A stretch of DNA of 64,000 bases from Cytophagaceae bacterium (GTDB taxonomy: Bacteria > Bacteroidota > Bacteroidia > Cytophagales > Cytophagaceae), in contig JALONH010000004.1 in NCBI GenBank assembly GCA_025455005.1, forward strand, positions 62,001-126,000, written 5' to 3'. The notes under the pieces are model-generated. The model was not told where the DNA came from. It saw only the letters and a list, made by a program, of their open reading frames with translations, and searched no databases. Within the stretch, counting starts at the first letter, position 1, and every line of letters starts with the position of its first letter. Below, one piece after another: positions 7,352 through 17,015 of the stretch. Made by a program: the position numbers and the translations under genes.

Positions 7352-9031
7352 GTGCCTGATTCTTTCTTCCATATCATACCCAATGCAATACTTCACCGGA
7401 CAGGTGTTCCGGAACGTTTTACCTTTCCGTTTTATTATACCCCTCACCCTTTAGCACTCTATGCCGTGAACGAATTGCAAGAGTATCTCCTCCATAATTT
7501 AACGGTTACACATAATTTTGGATTGGATGAAAAATCCGGTGGCTTGGTAATAGGGAAAATGTTTGGTGTTTTAGTGGTTAAAAATTCAGATGGTTCTATC
7601 GGGTATCTCTGTGCGGTATCCGGAAAATTAGGAGGAACGAACCAGCATTCTAAATTTGTTCCTCCGGTATTTGACATGTTACAACCCTCCGGTTTTTTTT
7701 TAGAACAAGAAGAACAATTAAACCAATGGAATCTTGAAATTCAACAAATTGAAAATTCTTCATCTTGGCTAACAGCTCTTAAGACGCTTAAAGAAGTGCA
7801 TGATACCTATGGTGCCATAGTCGAAAAGACAAAAGAAGAATTAAAACAAAATAAAAAGCAACGCCAGCATATTCGATTAGAATGGGCGTCTCGTTCTTCT
7901 TTTGAAGAGATAGAACGAGTAGAGGAAGAGTTAATACAACAAAGTCTAGCCGATAAACGTCGATTAAAACAATTGACATTAGACTATACCCAAAAAATTG
8001 CGCAACTTAAAGACGCTCTTTTACCTTTAGAAGAACAACTCCAACAGTTAAAACAAAAAAGGAAAGAGCTGTCAGCAAGGCTTCAAAAACAATTATTTCA
8101 ATCGTATTCTTTTTTAAACATACACGGACAATCCAAAAGCTTAGAAGAGATTTTTGAATCCACTGTATGGAGTAAACCTCCGGCAGCAGCGGGCGAATGT
8201 GCTACACCTAAGTTGTTGCAACATGCATTTCTTCATGGATATTATCCCATTGCCATGGCAGAGTTTTGGTGGGGTGCTGCGCCTCCATCAGAAGTGCGGC
8301 AACATAAACAATATTATCCCGCATGTACCGGGAAATGTGCTCCGATATTAGAACACATGTTGCATTCAATTCCTATGGATCCTAATCCATTGTTATGCAA
8401 TCCGGGTAGTGATTCTCCCATTGAGATTATATTTGAAGATGATGCATTAGCTGTAGTTTATAAACCGACACACGTTTTATCGGTTCCGGGTATTCATATT
8501 CAAGACTCTGTGTATTCAAGACTTAAAGCATCATGGAAAATAATAGAGCCGAAAATGGTTCACCGGTTAGATATGGGAACCTCCGGTTTATTGGTAGTAG
8601 CCAAAACAGCAGAGGCACACAAAAAATTACAACAACAATTTATTCGACACACTATTGAAAAACGTTATACGGCTTGGTTGGAGGGAGAACTACTGTTGGA
8701 GAAGGGAACCATAACATTACCCTTACGTGGTGATCTCGAAAATCGCCCTATACAAATAGTGTGTTCGGAGTTTGGTAAGACTGCTATAACAGAATGGGAA
8801 AAGGTAAAAGTAGAAGAAGGTAAAACGCTTGTACACTTATGGCCAAAGACCGGAAGAACCCACCAATTAAGAGTTCATATGGCACATCCTTCCGGATTGG
8901 GAATACCTATTGTTGGAGATGATTTATATGGTCGGGTAGGTGATCGTTTATTATTACATGCCGATACATTAATCTTTCTTCATCCTTCGACTAAAGAAAC
9001 CTTGCGTTTTCATTATCCTGCTCCGTTTTGA
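7352..9031 (+). CDS. RluA-family RNA pseudouridine synthase with long N-terminal coiled-coil region
   Basis: Isomerises uridine to pseudouridine in rRNA or tRNA. The catalytic domain fills the C-terminal third: VVYKPTHVLSVPG, then MVHRLDMGTSGLLVVAKT with catalytic Asp407 in HRLD, and TGRTHQLRVHMAHP near residue 510. The N-terminal 350 residues are not a simple S4 domain: about 120-260 is rich in Glu, Lys and Gln with heptad character (coiled coil), followed by a segment with GECATP and PACTGKCAP cysteines that may bind metal. RluA proteins of about 560 residues with such an extension exist, but the RNA site is not known to me. The start is GTG, 19 bases after a -7 motif. Confidence 0.88.
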   Translation: MPDSFFHIIPNAILHRTGVPERFTFPFYYTPHPLALYAVNELQEYLLHNLTVTHNFGLDEKSGGLVIGKMFGVLVVKNSDGSIGYLCAVSGKLGGTNQHSKFVPPVFDMLQPSGFFLEQEEQLNQWNLEIQQIENSSSWLTALKTLKEVHDTYGAIVEKTKEELKQNKKQRQHIRLEWASRSSFEEIERVEEELIQQSLADKRRLKQLTLDYTQKIAQLKDALLPLEEQLQQLKQKRKELSARLQKQLFQSYSFLNIHGQSKSLEEIFESTVWSKPPAAAGECATPKLLQHAFLHGYYPIAMAEFWWGAAPPSEVRQHKQYYPACTGKCAPILEHMLHSIPMDPNPLLCNPGSDSPIEIIFEDDALAVVYKPTHVLSVPGIHIQDSVYSRLKASWKIIEPKMVHRLDMGTSGLLVVAKTAEAHKKLQQQFIRHTIEKRYTAWLEGELLLEKGTITLPLRGDLENRPIQIVCSEFGKTAITEWEKVKVEEGKTLVHLWPKTGRTHQLRVHMAHPSGLGIPIVGDDLYGRVGDRLLLHADTLIFLHPSTKETLRFHYPAPF

Positions 9032-9087
9032 ATGGATTTGATACTATTAAAGTATATATTAGGTTATATTGTATAAAATTTAGTTGC

Positions 9088-10158
9088 ATGAAGAATATGA
9101 TACAAATATTGAAAACCTATGGGTTTCCTATTGCAGGACTAATAGTATTTTATGTTGTACATCACTCTACTCATCCGATACTATTAGGAGCAGCCGTTAT
9201 ATTTTTAATAGTGGCCATCTTACAAGCAGTAGAATATGCAGAAGTAATAGCACATAAAGTGGGAGAGCCTTTTGGGACGGTTATACTGGCTATAGCAGTA
9301 ACCCTAATAGAAGTTTCCATTATAGCCACTTTAATGTTGTCGAATAGTGAAGAAAATTCCAGTGTAGCTCGAGATACAGTATTTGCAGCAGTTATGATAA
9401 TAGTAAATGCCATGATTGGTATAATTACTTTAGTGGGTAGTTTAAAATTTGGTGAGCAATCGTTTTCTGTTAAAGGGATAAGTGCATCCTTAACAGTATT
9501 GATTGTTATATCTTCCTTGACGTTAATTTTACCTAATTTCACGTTAAGTGTAAGTGGTCCTTTTTACAATACCAAACAGTTGTTATTTGTAGCCATCTCT
9601 ACCTTGATATTGTATGGGGCATTTCTATTTATTCAAAATTTTAGACACAAAGAATTTTTTATACTGGAAGAAGAACTGCAAGAAGAAACACATGAAGTGA
9701 ATAACAACACTTTCGTAAAAAGTATCATTTTACTTTTGATCAACTTAGTAGTGGTAGTGCTGTTAGCTGAAAGTATTGCTCCTTGGATTGACCAAGCATT
9801 AATTTCCATAGGTGCTCCTATTCAGTTAACTGGTGTGGTAATCGCCGGACTTATTTTATTGCCGGAAGGCATTTCGGCTCTCGCAGCTACCAATAAGAAT
9901 AATGTTCAAAAGAGTTTTAATTTAGCATTAGGTTCCGCCTTAGCTACTCTTGGATTAACCATCCCTACGCTTGCTTTTGTATCTATTGCTACCGGGCTTC
10001 CCTTGACTTTAGGTATTACGAATGAATTTATTGTATTGTATGTCTTATCATTATTGGTGATGACATTAAATGTTATATCCGGGAAAAGTTCGATCCTTCA
10101 AGGTATCGTACATATTGTATTGTTTTTTACCTATTTATTATTGATCATTGTGCCGTAA
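9088..10158 (+). CDS. Calcium/cation-proton antiporter, ChaA-like
   Basis: Inner-membrane cation:H+ exchanger of the CaCA superfamily, 356 residues from ATG 9088, close to the 366 of E. coli ChaA. About ten hydrophobic segments are visible. The two inverted alpha-repeats are recognisable: GEPFGTVILAIAVTLIEVSI in the first half and AGLILLPEGISALAA in the second, each with the acidic residue used for cation binding. An acidic loop (LEEELQEETHE) separates the halves. An upstream TTG (9028) would add 20 residues overlapping the previous gene and was not chosen. Ion preference (Ca, Na or K) is not decided by sequence. Confidence 0.88.
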   Translation: MKNMIQILKTYGFPIAGLIVFYVVHHSTHPILLGAAVIFLIVAILQAVEYAEVIAHKVGEPFGTVILAIAVTLIEVSIIATLMLSNSEENSSVARDTVFAAVMIIVNAMIGIITLVGSLKFGEQSFSVKGISASLTVLIVISSLTLILPNFTLSVSGPFYNTKQLLFVAISTLILYGAFLFIQNFRHKEFFILEEELQEETHEVNNNTFVKSIILLLINLVVVVLLAESIAPWIDQALISIGAPIQLTGVVIAGLILLPEGISALAATNKNNVQKSFNLALGSALATLGLTIPTLAFVSIATGLPLTLGITNEFIVLYVLSLLVMTLNVISGKSSILQGIVHIVLFFTYLLLIIVP

Positions 10159-10163
10159 TTTTT

Positions 10164-10688
10164 TTACGTGTTCGATCGTAAAGCCAATTTAATATGTTCC
10201 ATATGGTGAAGCCCATGCCATGCATAGGTTAAGGCCGTTTCTGCAAGGGTAAATGATTTACCGTGCTCCGGATGAATATAGGTTCGTTGCCATTGATCTG
10301 CAGATAAACGGTTAAACAAGTGATACCATTTGTAGTGAATACCTTGTAGCTGTAGCAAGGAGGGTTCAATGGGTAAGGAAGAACCATCGAATAATGCTGC
10401 CCACAAGGCTTCTTCGTAAGGTTTAATCGTAGGTGACTCCTCCGTCAAGGCAAGTTTAACGCGAATAAAACTGTTACTATGGCTATCCGCACAATGGTGT
10501 ACTACTTGTCGAATAGTCCATCCTTCCGGTCTATATGTTTTAGCTAATTCGGAATCAGATAAACTTTCGGTTAAGTGTTTTAATTCTTCCGGAAACGTTC
10601 GAATGGATTCTAAGGCCATTAACAGATTGTCTTGACTTATAACGTCAGGGGCAATGAATCTGCCAATGGGGTAACGTAAGTGTTCCAT
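10164..10688 (-). CDS. YfiT/BstA-like DinB-fold metal-dependent enzyme
   Basis: 174-residue four-helix-bundle protein of the DinB superfamily. The three metal-binding histidines are placed as in YfiT: one in QVVHHCADSH (about residue 65) and two in HGLHHMEHI near the C-terminus. YfiT/BstA proteins are described as metal-dependent hydrolases or bacillithiol S-transferases; many Bacteroidota make bacillithiol, so a detoxification transferase is plausible but inferred. It is convergent with the antiporter gene, five bases away, and follows rlmB on the minus strand. Confidence 0.85.
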   Translation of the reverse strand: MEHLRYPIGRFIAPDVISQDNLLMALESIRTFPEELKHLTESLSDSELAKTYRPEGWTIRQVVHHCADSHSNSFIRVKLALTEESPTIKPYEEALWAALFDGSSLPIEPSLLQLQGIHYKWYHLFNRLSADQWQRTYIHPEHGKSFTLAETALTYAWHGLHHMEHIKLALRSNT

Positions 10689-10723
10689 TATAACGGATGT
10701 TAAAAATAGTAAAATCTAGAGTG

Positions 10724-11530
10724 TTATTTTTTACCGCGTTGACGGACTGCTTCACTTAAAATCATACCGGTTGCAACCGATACATTCAACGATTGAACGG
10801 TACCTGTCATAGGAATCAAGACAAAATCATCGGCTTGTGTGATTAATTCCGATGCTATTCCGTCTTCTTCACTACCCATAATAATCGCAGTAGGTAAGGT
10901 GTAATCACTTTCAAATATAGTTTTACTTCCTTTTTCCGAACAGGCAATAATTTGTATGCCACTTTCTTTTAAGTAACGCACTGTTTGTTTCAAGTTGTCT
11001 ACTCTACATACCGGTAAGTGATAAAGAGCACCGGCACTCGTTTTAACAGCGTCAGCACTAATAGGGGCGCTTCCTTTAGAAGGTACCACGATAGCTTGAG
11101 CACCCATGCATTCTGCTGTTCGAGCGATTGCTCCTATGTTTCGGACATCTGTGATTCGATCTAAGATTAATAACAAAGGACTTTTGCCCGATTCAAATGT
11201 ACGACTCACAATATTGTCTAAAGACGCATAAGATATTGGAGAAATAAAGGCTACAACACCTTGATGGTTCTTTCGGGTTAAGCGGTTGAGCTTTTCTGTA
11301 GGCACTTTCACTACCGGCAATTGATGCGTTGCTGTCAGCTGTAAAAGCTCCTGAACCGTTTGATGTTCGGCATCCCGTTGAATATAGATGCGTTCAATTT
11401 CTTTTCCCGCTTCTATTGATTCTATTACCGGACGAATTCCAAAAATCATTTCTTTGGATCGGTCTACGGAAGATTCATCTCGATCCGACTCTTTTGGTCG
11501 GTAAGGTCTATTGGATTTGTGATACGTCAT
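10724..11530 (-). CDS. rlmB: 23S rRNA (guanosine-2'-O-)-methyltransferase RlmB-like (TrmH/SpoU family)
   Basis: Methylates a ribose 2'-OH of 23S rRNA (Gm2251 in E. coli). After a basic tail of about 25 residues, the substrate-binding domain begins at FGIRPVIESI. The SPOUT domain shows its three motifs: DVRNIGAIARTAECMGA, MGSEEDGIA, and PMTGTVQSLNVSVATGMIL with the knot-forming NVSVA. An upstream in-frame ATG (11555-11557) lies inside the terminator hairpin of the preceding gene, so the ATG at 11528-11530 is preferred, giving 268 residues. Other SpoU methylases of different specificity are possible; RlmB fits length and motifs best. Confidence 0.88.
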   Translation of the reverse strand: MTYHKSNRPYRPKESDRDESSVDRSKEMIFGIRPVIESIEAGKEIERIYIQRDAEHQTVQELLQLTATHQLPVVKVPTEKLNRLTRKNHQGVVAFISPISYASLDNIVSRTFESGKSPLLLILDRITDVRNIGAIARTAECMGAQAIVVPSKGSAPISADAVKTSAGALYHLPVCRVDNLKQTVRYLKESGIQIIACSEKGSKTIFESDYTLPTAIIMGSEEDGIASELITQADDFVLIPMTGTVQSLNVSVATGMILSEAVRQRGKK

Positions 11531-11538
11531 GTCTTTAG

Positions 11539-11573
11539 AAAAAAGAAGGGAATCCATCGATTCCCTTCTTTTT
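11539..11573 (-). terminator. Rho-independent terminator after the DUF2723 gene
   Basis: AAAAAGAAGGGAA and TTCCCTTCTTTTT form a 13-base stem around TCCATCGA; the minus-strand transcript ends in a T-run. It sits between the DUF2723 stop codon and the rlmB start. Confidence 0.85.
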
Positions 11574-14541
11574 AGTTTAATCGGATGTTTTTACTCATAT
11601 AGGTTTCCAAGTCGGTAGCGTCTTGGGTGTACCCATTATCGCGTAAGGCATCTTTAATAATATTTAGAGTGTAACCTACGGTTTGTTTTCTGGATGATTT
11701 ACGAATGCCATCTGCTTTCAAGTAAGCTAAAACTCCTTTACAATAAGTGATGATTCCTTTAGCATGGTCATATGCTTTTTGTTTGTCACCGGCTTGGAAT
11801 AAAATACCTACCATATAAGCATCGAAATAATCATAAGGAATGGATGGTGCTTGTACTTTGCTCATACAGTAGTAAACGACTTGCTTGGCGCCGGTAGAAT
11901 CACCCTCCCGCAACAATTGATTGGCTAGGGTAACATATTGACTCTTGGCATTGATGGTAAAACGTTGGTAGTTTTCATCATAGAAGATTTTATTTCCGGC
12001 TAAATTGGTGAATTGGAATTTCATCAAATTCTCTTTCATCACTTTTGTATTCACCCATCCATCGTCAACCCCCGGTATTGTAGCGGGAACTAGTCGATAC
12101 GCTAAGCCTTCTAATTGCATATATGATTTTAAACCTATATAATCGCTTGGCGATAGTGTAGTAGAGAAATAAATTGGTCGTTTCCAATTATTCGTAACTA
12201 TCATATCTAAAATAGCATAGGTGCGTTTATCCATGCCCCCTCCATTTACTGTGAAGTTGATGCTGGACGTTATAAATTTACGGAAGGTAGAATCAATATA
12301 GTCTGCAGTGGAAACAGCAGCTGAATCTACCGGTAGAACGAAGTTTTGTGAAGGGTACAACACATAAGCCGATCCTCCACTGATTCTATATAAACGCGGA
12401 TCTTTTTTGGCGATTAACTCTAAGAATACAGGAAGATTAATTCTGGTATTCGGATTTGCTTGTAACGCTTCTTCATCTAGATACAAATAGTCGTTCGTTC
12501 CTTGTTGGTACAAGGAGCGATCAAGGGAAATAGGTAAAGGCTCAGATAAATACGCTTTACGTTTCATTTGGTCAATGTACCAGTCGGTATTCATTAAACT
12601 CAAGTTACATACTCGAACATCTGTACGGAAACCTTCTACTTCTTGAACATACCAAAGTGGATACGTGTCATTGTCTCCACCGGTAAATAATATAGCATTC
12701 GGTGCACAACTGCTTAATAAGTTTTTAGCGGACTCTACTTGGAAGTAACGTTGACTTCTGTCGTGGTCATCCCATCCCTGTTGGCCTAGTATAGCCGGTA
12801 CGGAAGAGGTTAATGTCACGGTAATGGCAAGTGCTGCGAGTGTTTCTTTTTTGAAAATATGTTTTTCTAATAATTGTTGCAATGCTACAACTCCTAAACC
12901 AATCCATATGGCAAATGCATAAAAAGAGGCGGCAAAGGTGTAGTCTCGTTCGCGAGGCTCTACCGGTGGTTGATTTAAATAAATTATAATAGCGAGGCCT
13001 GTAAAGAAGAATAGGGCTAAAACGACTATCGCGTCTAATTGATTTTTAGAATAATGATAGGCGAGTCCAACGATTCCTAAAATCAATGGAAGTAAATAGA
13101 AGTTGTTACGTGCCTTGCTTACATAATCATCATGTTGAGACGAAAGTTGGGTGAATATAGAAATAGAAGCGGCATCTTGTTCATCACTTGATCTTCCCGC
13201 AAAGTTCCACATAAAATACCTCCAGTACATATGTCCCATTTGATAGGTGATCATAAATTTAATGTTGTCAAAGAATCCTGGTACTTTCGTTGGCGACATT
13301 TTCATCCACTCTCGGTATTGTTGTGCATGACCCGGTTGTGAACTGTACATGCGAGGAAATAATTGCATATCGCTGCTTTTATATACCGGTTCTACTTTTT
13401 TATCAATGACTACATAGCGATCGTTTCCTTTGGCATCTTTCGAAGGAGCATACACATCTGCCACACGATCGTATCGAATCGGACGAGCCATAAAATGTGG
13501 ACCTTTTAACAATGGACGATCGCCGTATTGTTCGCGCTTTAAATACGAAACAAAAGTCATAATATTTTCAGGGTCATTCATATCAATAGGTGTATTGTAA
13601 TGGGATCGTATAACGATTACACCATAAGAAAAATAACCTACTAAAATAAATGCAAATGAAATAAAGGACGTATTCACTACTCGATTACCCTTCTTGTGAC
13701 TCTGATAAATACCATACGCTACACCACCCACAACCAGTAGGGCAAAGAAAATTATACCGGAGCCAAAGCTCATCCCTAATGAATTCACAAAAAACACATC
13801 CATGGAAGCCGCTATTGAGGGTAGTCCTGGGATAACACCTACCATGACAAAACCTAATGCTACCATACTTATGGTAAGGGCTATCAGACTACCTTTAATA
13901 TTAGGATTTTTATATCGTTTGAAATAAAATACAAGTGCAAGAGCCGGAATAGCAGTTAAATTCAACAAGTGGACCCCGATAGACAAACCAACTAAATAGG
14001 CGATTAGAACTAACCAACGATCAGAACCGGACTCATCGGCATGGGATTCCCATTTTAAAATCGCCCAAAATACTACCGCTGTAAAGAAAGAAGACATAGC
14101 GTACACTTCTGCTTCTACCGCAGAGAACCAAAAAGAATCGGTAAAGGTATAGGCAGTTGCACCTATAATACCACTCGCCATAATGGATAATGTTTGATGG
14201 CGAGTATATGTTCCGTCCGCAGAGGGAGTGAAGATTTTTTTGGCTAGCAACGTAATACTCCAAAACAGGAACAATACAGTCATAGCAGAGGATACAGCGG
14301 ACACCAGGTTAACCATATAGGCGACCTTCGTGACATCAGAAGCAAATAAAGAAAATAATCGACCGATTAATAAAAATAAAGGTGCTCCCGGAGGGTGAGG
14401 AGCCATTAGTTTATAGGAACAGGAAATGAATTCGCCGCAATCCCAAAAACTTGCTGTAGGTTCCATAGTGGATACAAATACCCATAGGGCAAATAAGAAT
14501 ACTCCCCAACCGGTTAAATTATTGATTCTGTTGTAGTTCAT
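11572..14541 (-). CDS. DUF2723 membrane protein, TMEM260-like putative protein O-mannosyltransferase
   Basis: 989 residues with at least ten membrane segments in the first 600. The N-terminus carries the DUF2723 signature: EPTASFWDCGEFI (about 27-39) with the Asp-Cys-Gly-Glu expected in the luminal catalytic loop of GT-C enzymes, then KLMAPHPPGAPLFLLIGR. The C-terminal 350 residues are soluble, presumably periplasmic, with tandem helices of TPR type near the end (REGDSTGAKQVV, AGDKQKAYDHAKG). The eukaryotic relative TMEM260 is an O-mannosyltransferase, so protein glycosylation at the inner membrane is likely; donor and acceptor are inferred. A terminator follows. Confidence 0.87.
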   Translation of the reverse strand: MNYNRINNLTGWGVFLFALWVFVSTMEPTASFWDCGEFISCSYKLMAPHPPGAPLFLLIGRLFSLFASDVTKVAYMVNLVSAVSSAMTVLFLFWSITLLAKKIFTPSADGTYTRHQTLSIMASGIIGATAYTFTDSFWFSAVEAEVYAMSSFFTAVVFWAILKWESHADESGSDRWLVLIAYLVGLSIGVHLLNLTAIPALALVFYFKRYKNPNIKGSLIALTISMVALGFVMVGVIPGLPSIAASMDVFFVNSLGMSFGSGIIFFALLVVGGVAYGIYQSHKKGNRVVNTSFISFAFILVGYFSYGVIVIRSHYNTPIDMNDPENIMTFVSYLKREQYGDRPLLKGPHFMARPIRYDRVADVYAPSKDAKGNDRYVVIDKKVEPVYKSSDMQLFPRMYSSQPGHAQQYREWMKMSPTKVPGFFDNIKFMITYQMGHMYWRYFMWNFAGRSSDEQDAASISIFTQLSSQHDDYVSKARNNFYLLPLILGIVGLAYHYSKNQLDAIVVLALFFFTGLAIIIYLNQPPVEPRERDYTFAASFYAFAIWIGLGVVALQQLLEKHIFKKETLAALAITVTLTSSVPAILGQQGWDDHDRSQRYFQVESAKNLLSSCAPNAILFTGGDNDTYPLWYVQEVEGFRTDVRVCNLSLMNTDWYIDQMKRKAYLSEPLPISLDRSLYQQGTNDYLYLDEEALQANPNTRINLPVFLELIAKKDPRLYRISGGSAYVLYPSQNFVLPVDSAAVSTADYIDSTFRKFITSSINFTVNGGGMDKRTYAILDMIVTNNWKRPIYFSTTLSPSDYIGLKSYMQLEGLAYRLVPATIPGVDDGWVNTKVMKENLMKFQFTNLAGNKIFYDENYQRFTINAKSQYVTLANQLLREGDSTGAKQVVYYCMSKVQAPSIPYDYFDAYMVGILFQAGDKQKAYDHAKGIITYCKGVLAYLKADGIRKSSRKQTVGYTLNIIKDALRDNGYTQDATDLETYMSKNIRLN

Positions 14542-14678
14542 TTTAGTTTTAGAAAAAAACGTTAAGGGACGAAATTAATAAAAAACTAAGATTCAGTCTA
14601 AGGAATTTAGATGAACCTTTAATGAAATATTAATTAATGTAGAATTAAAAAATAAACAATTGACTATTAGTTACATAG

Positions 14679-16448
14679 TTATTTAGCTTGAGCGAACTGC
14701 ATCTGCTGTAATTGTTGGTACAAACCGTCTTGTTGCATTAAAGTATCGTGTGTACCGGATTCTACAATAACACCTTTATCCATAACTAAAATGCGACTCG
14801 CATGTTGGATAGTAGATAGGCGATGGGCTATCACGATACAAGTCCTTCCTTCCATCATTTTATGGATCGCTTGTTGGATTAAAGTTTCAGTTTCAGAATC
14901 TATGGAAGACGTTGCTTCGTCCAAAACTAAAATCTTAGGATTAAATACCAGTACCCGAATAAACGATAAGATTTGTCTTTGTCCTGCTGATAAGGTAGCA
15001 CCCCTTTCCATAACTTTATAGTCCAACCCACCGGGTAATCGGTCGATGAATTTTTCTGCACCCACCAAGTGAATAGCGTGCTTTATTTGCTCGTCGGTGA
15101 TAGAGGAGTCGTATAGGGTTATATTGTTTCGAATGGTGTCGGAAAATAAAAACACATCTTGTAATACCAAGCCAATAGAGGATCGCAGGGTAGGTAAGGT
15201 GTACGTCTGTATGTTTTTTCCGTCGATTAAAATATCCCCTGATTGGATATCGTATAATCGATTTAATAAGTTGATGATGGACGTCTTGCCTGCTCCGGTA
15301 GCACCTACAATGGCTACCGTTTTACCGGGTTCTACCGTAAAGGAAACGTTTTCTAATACCTTTTTGTCATCGTTGTATTGAAAATGAACATTTTGGAATT
15401 CTATTTTACCTTCTTGTATGCCTTGTCTAGCCTGACCGTCTGTTTGTATAGCCGATGCGTCTTCTAACAAGGTGAAAATCCGATCGGAACTCACCACCGA
15501 CATTTGCAAGGTATTAAATCGATCAGCAATCATTCGTATTGGTCTAAAAAACATAGATAAATACATAATGAACGAAATTAAGACGCCCGGGCTAGCACTA
15601 TGGTCTAAGACCAAATACGCTCCCCACCACATTAATAAGATTAAACCTAAAGAGCCTATAAATTCAGCTACCGGAAAATAAATAGAGTAATATTTTACAG
15701 AATCTAAATTAGCGTCTCTATGTTGTGCATTGATTTCTTTGAATTTGGTATATTCTCTATGTTCTGCAGTAAAAAGTTGAACAATAGTCATTCCGCTGAT
15801 GTGTTCTTGTACAAAGGTATTAAGGTTAGATACCGCAACTCTTACGTTGTTAAAGGATTCCTTTATACGCTCTTTGAATACATACGTACTTACTAATAAC
15901 AAAGGCAAAGGGCAGAGGGAAATTAGCGTAAGCCTCCAGTCCATGTAAAACATAAACCCTAGAATAAAAAGTAGTTGAAGAAAGTCGCCAAAAATACCTG
16001 CTAAACCTTCAGACGCAAAACTAGAAAGGGTTTCGATATCCGAAATGTTTCGAGTGACCAAACGTCCTATTGGTGTTTTATCAAAAAAGGAAAGTTTAAA
16101 TTGAATTATGTGTTGGAAGAGCTTTTTTCGAATATCTCGGATGATGTTTTGTCCGAGCACACCGGCTATATAAGTATCAAAGTATTGCAATATTGCATGG
16201 AGAACCAATATAGCAACCAAAATGCCAACCATTAGATACAATCCGGATAAATTTTTCTCGACAATGTATACATCTAATACTTGTTGAATCAGATAGGGCT
16301 TAAAAGCCGCAAGTCCGGCGCCGGTAATGGTTAATAAGATTTGAAGGTAAAATAGACCTTTGTATGGTTGGACATATTGGTATAGCTTTCGTAAAATGCG
16401 AATATCAAACACATTTCCGGAAACGTTACCGCTGACTTCTTTTTGCAT
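14679..16448 (-). CDS. ABC exporter, fused permease-ATPase (MsbA/MdlB-like)
   Basis: 589-residue half-transporter. Six membrane helices span about residues 30-320; the ATPase domain follows with Walker A GATGAGKT (382-389), the Q-loop in GLVLQDVFLF, the signature LSAGQRQ, Walker B ILVLDEATS and the H-loop IVIAHRL. Subfamily members move lipids, drugs or peptides; MsbA-like lipid A export is possible in this envelope-rich region but is not proven. It is 36 bases after the small four-helix membrane protein gene on the same strand, so the two may be cotranscribed. Confidence 0.9.
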   Translation of the reverse strand: MQKEVSGNVSGNVFDIRILRKLYQYVQPYKGLFYLQILLTITGAGLAAFKPYLIQQVLDVYIVEKNLSGLYLMVGILVAILVLHAILQYFDTYIAGVLGQNIIRDIRKKLFQHIIQFKLSFFDKTPIGRLVTRNISDIETLSSFASEGLAGIFGDFLQLLFILGFMFYMDWRLTLISLCPLPLLLVSTYVFKERIKESFNNVRVAVSNLNTFVQEHISGMTIVQLFTAEHREYTKFKEINAQHRDANLDSVKYYSIYFPVAEFIGSLGLILLMWWGAYLVLDHSASPGVLISFIMYLSMFFRPIRMIADRFNTLQMSVVSSDRIFTLLEDASAIQTDGQARQGIQEGKIEFQNVHFQYNDDKKVLENVSFTVEPGKTVAIVGATGAGKTSIINLLNRLYDIQSGDILIDGKNIQTYTLPTLRSSIGLVLQDVFLFSDTIRNNITLYDSSITDEQIKHAIHLVGAEKFIDRLPGGLDYKVMERGATLSAGQRQILSFIRVLVFNPKILVLDEATSSIDSETETLIQQAIHKMMEGRTCIVIAHRLSTIQHASRILVMDKGVIVESGTHDTLMQQDGLYQQLQQMQFAQAK

Positions 16449-16484
16449 AGGATGAATAACTAAGGAAACACGTAAGGAAGCGAA

Positions 16485-17012
16485 TTAGTTTCCTTCAACA
16501 GCGAGCGCTTTTTTATCTTTTTTATATCGGTACATATGATAGGCCATTCCAAATAACATCCCTATGACACCACCCATATGAGCGAAATTGTTCATTTGTG
16601 TTACTTGATACAAACCTTGAAGGTTCTCTATATAAGGATAAATAGCCATAGTGGAGGATTGTCCGGAATGGATATATAATCCCAATAACGCACTCAGGGC
16701 CGTCACCACTATAGTAATACCATAGGAAGTTAAGGTATAGGATAAAATTCGGTTTAATTGCTTATGGATAGTAGCTACGGCCGTTAATAAAATTCCGGCT
16801 AGTAGACCTTGTTTCCAGGCATTGAGTATGCCGATGACACCGGCTTTCGTTCTGTCATGCCAAAGTTCCGGGAAGTGCGCATAATCTTCAAATCGAATTT
16901 TAGTAAAGTATTCAGGACAGACGGAATACGATACTTGATCGTGCAGGAACCCATATATACCGGCAAGTATAGGACTAATGGCAACTAAAGCAAGGTAGAT
17001 GAAGGGGCGCAT
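16485..17012 (-). CDS. Four-helix membrane protein of unknown function
   Basis: 175 residues with four hydrophobic segments (about 5-22, 65-85, 90-113 and 145-162) and a first periplasmic loop holding CPEYFTKIRFEDY and WHDRTKAGVIG. The C-terminus is basic and cytoplasmic. I do not recognise a named domain. It starts three bases after the M42 peptidase gene and precedes the ABC exporter, suggesting a three-gene transcription unit. Confidence 0.75.
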   Translation of the reverse strand: MRPFIYLALVAISPILAGIYGFLHDQVSYSVCPEYFTKIRFEDYAHFPELWHDRTKAGVIGILNAWKQGLLAGILLTAVATIHKQLNRILSYTLTSYGITIVVTALSALLGLYIHSGQSSTMAIYPYIENLQGLYQVTQMNNFAHMGGVIGMLFGMAYHMYRYKKDKKALAVEGN

Positions 17013-17015
17013 GGC

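Noticed and set aside
9028-9087. TTG-led extension of the cation antiporter
   Set aside because: It overlaps the end of the previous gene and adds 20 residues before a clear ATG that begins the conserved part.
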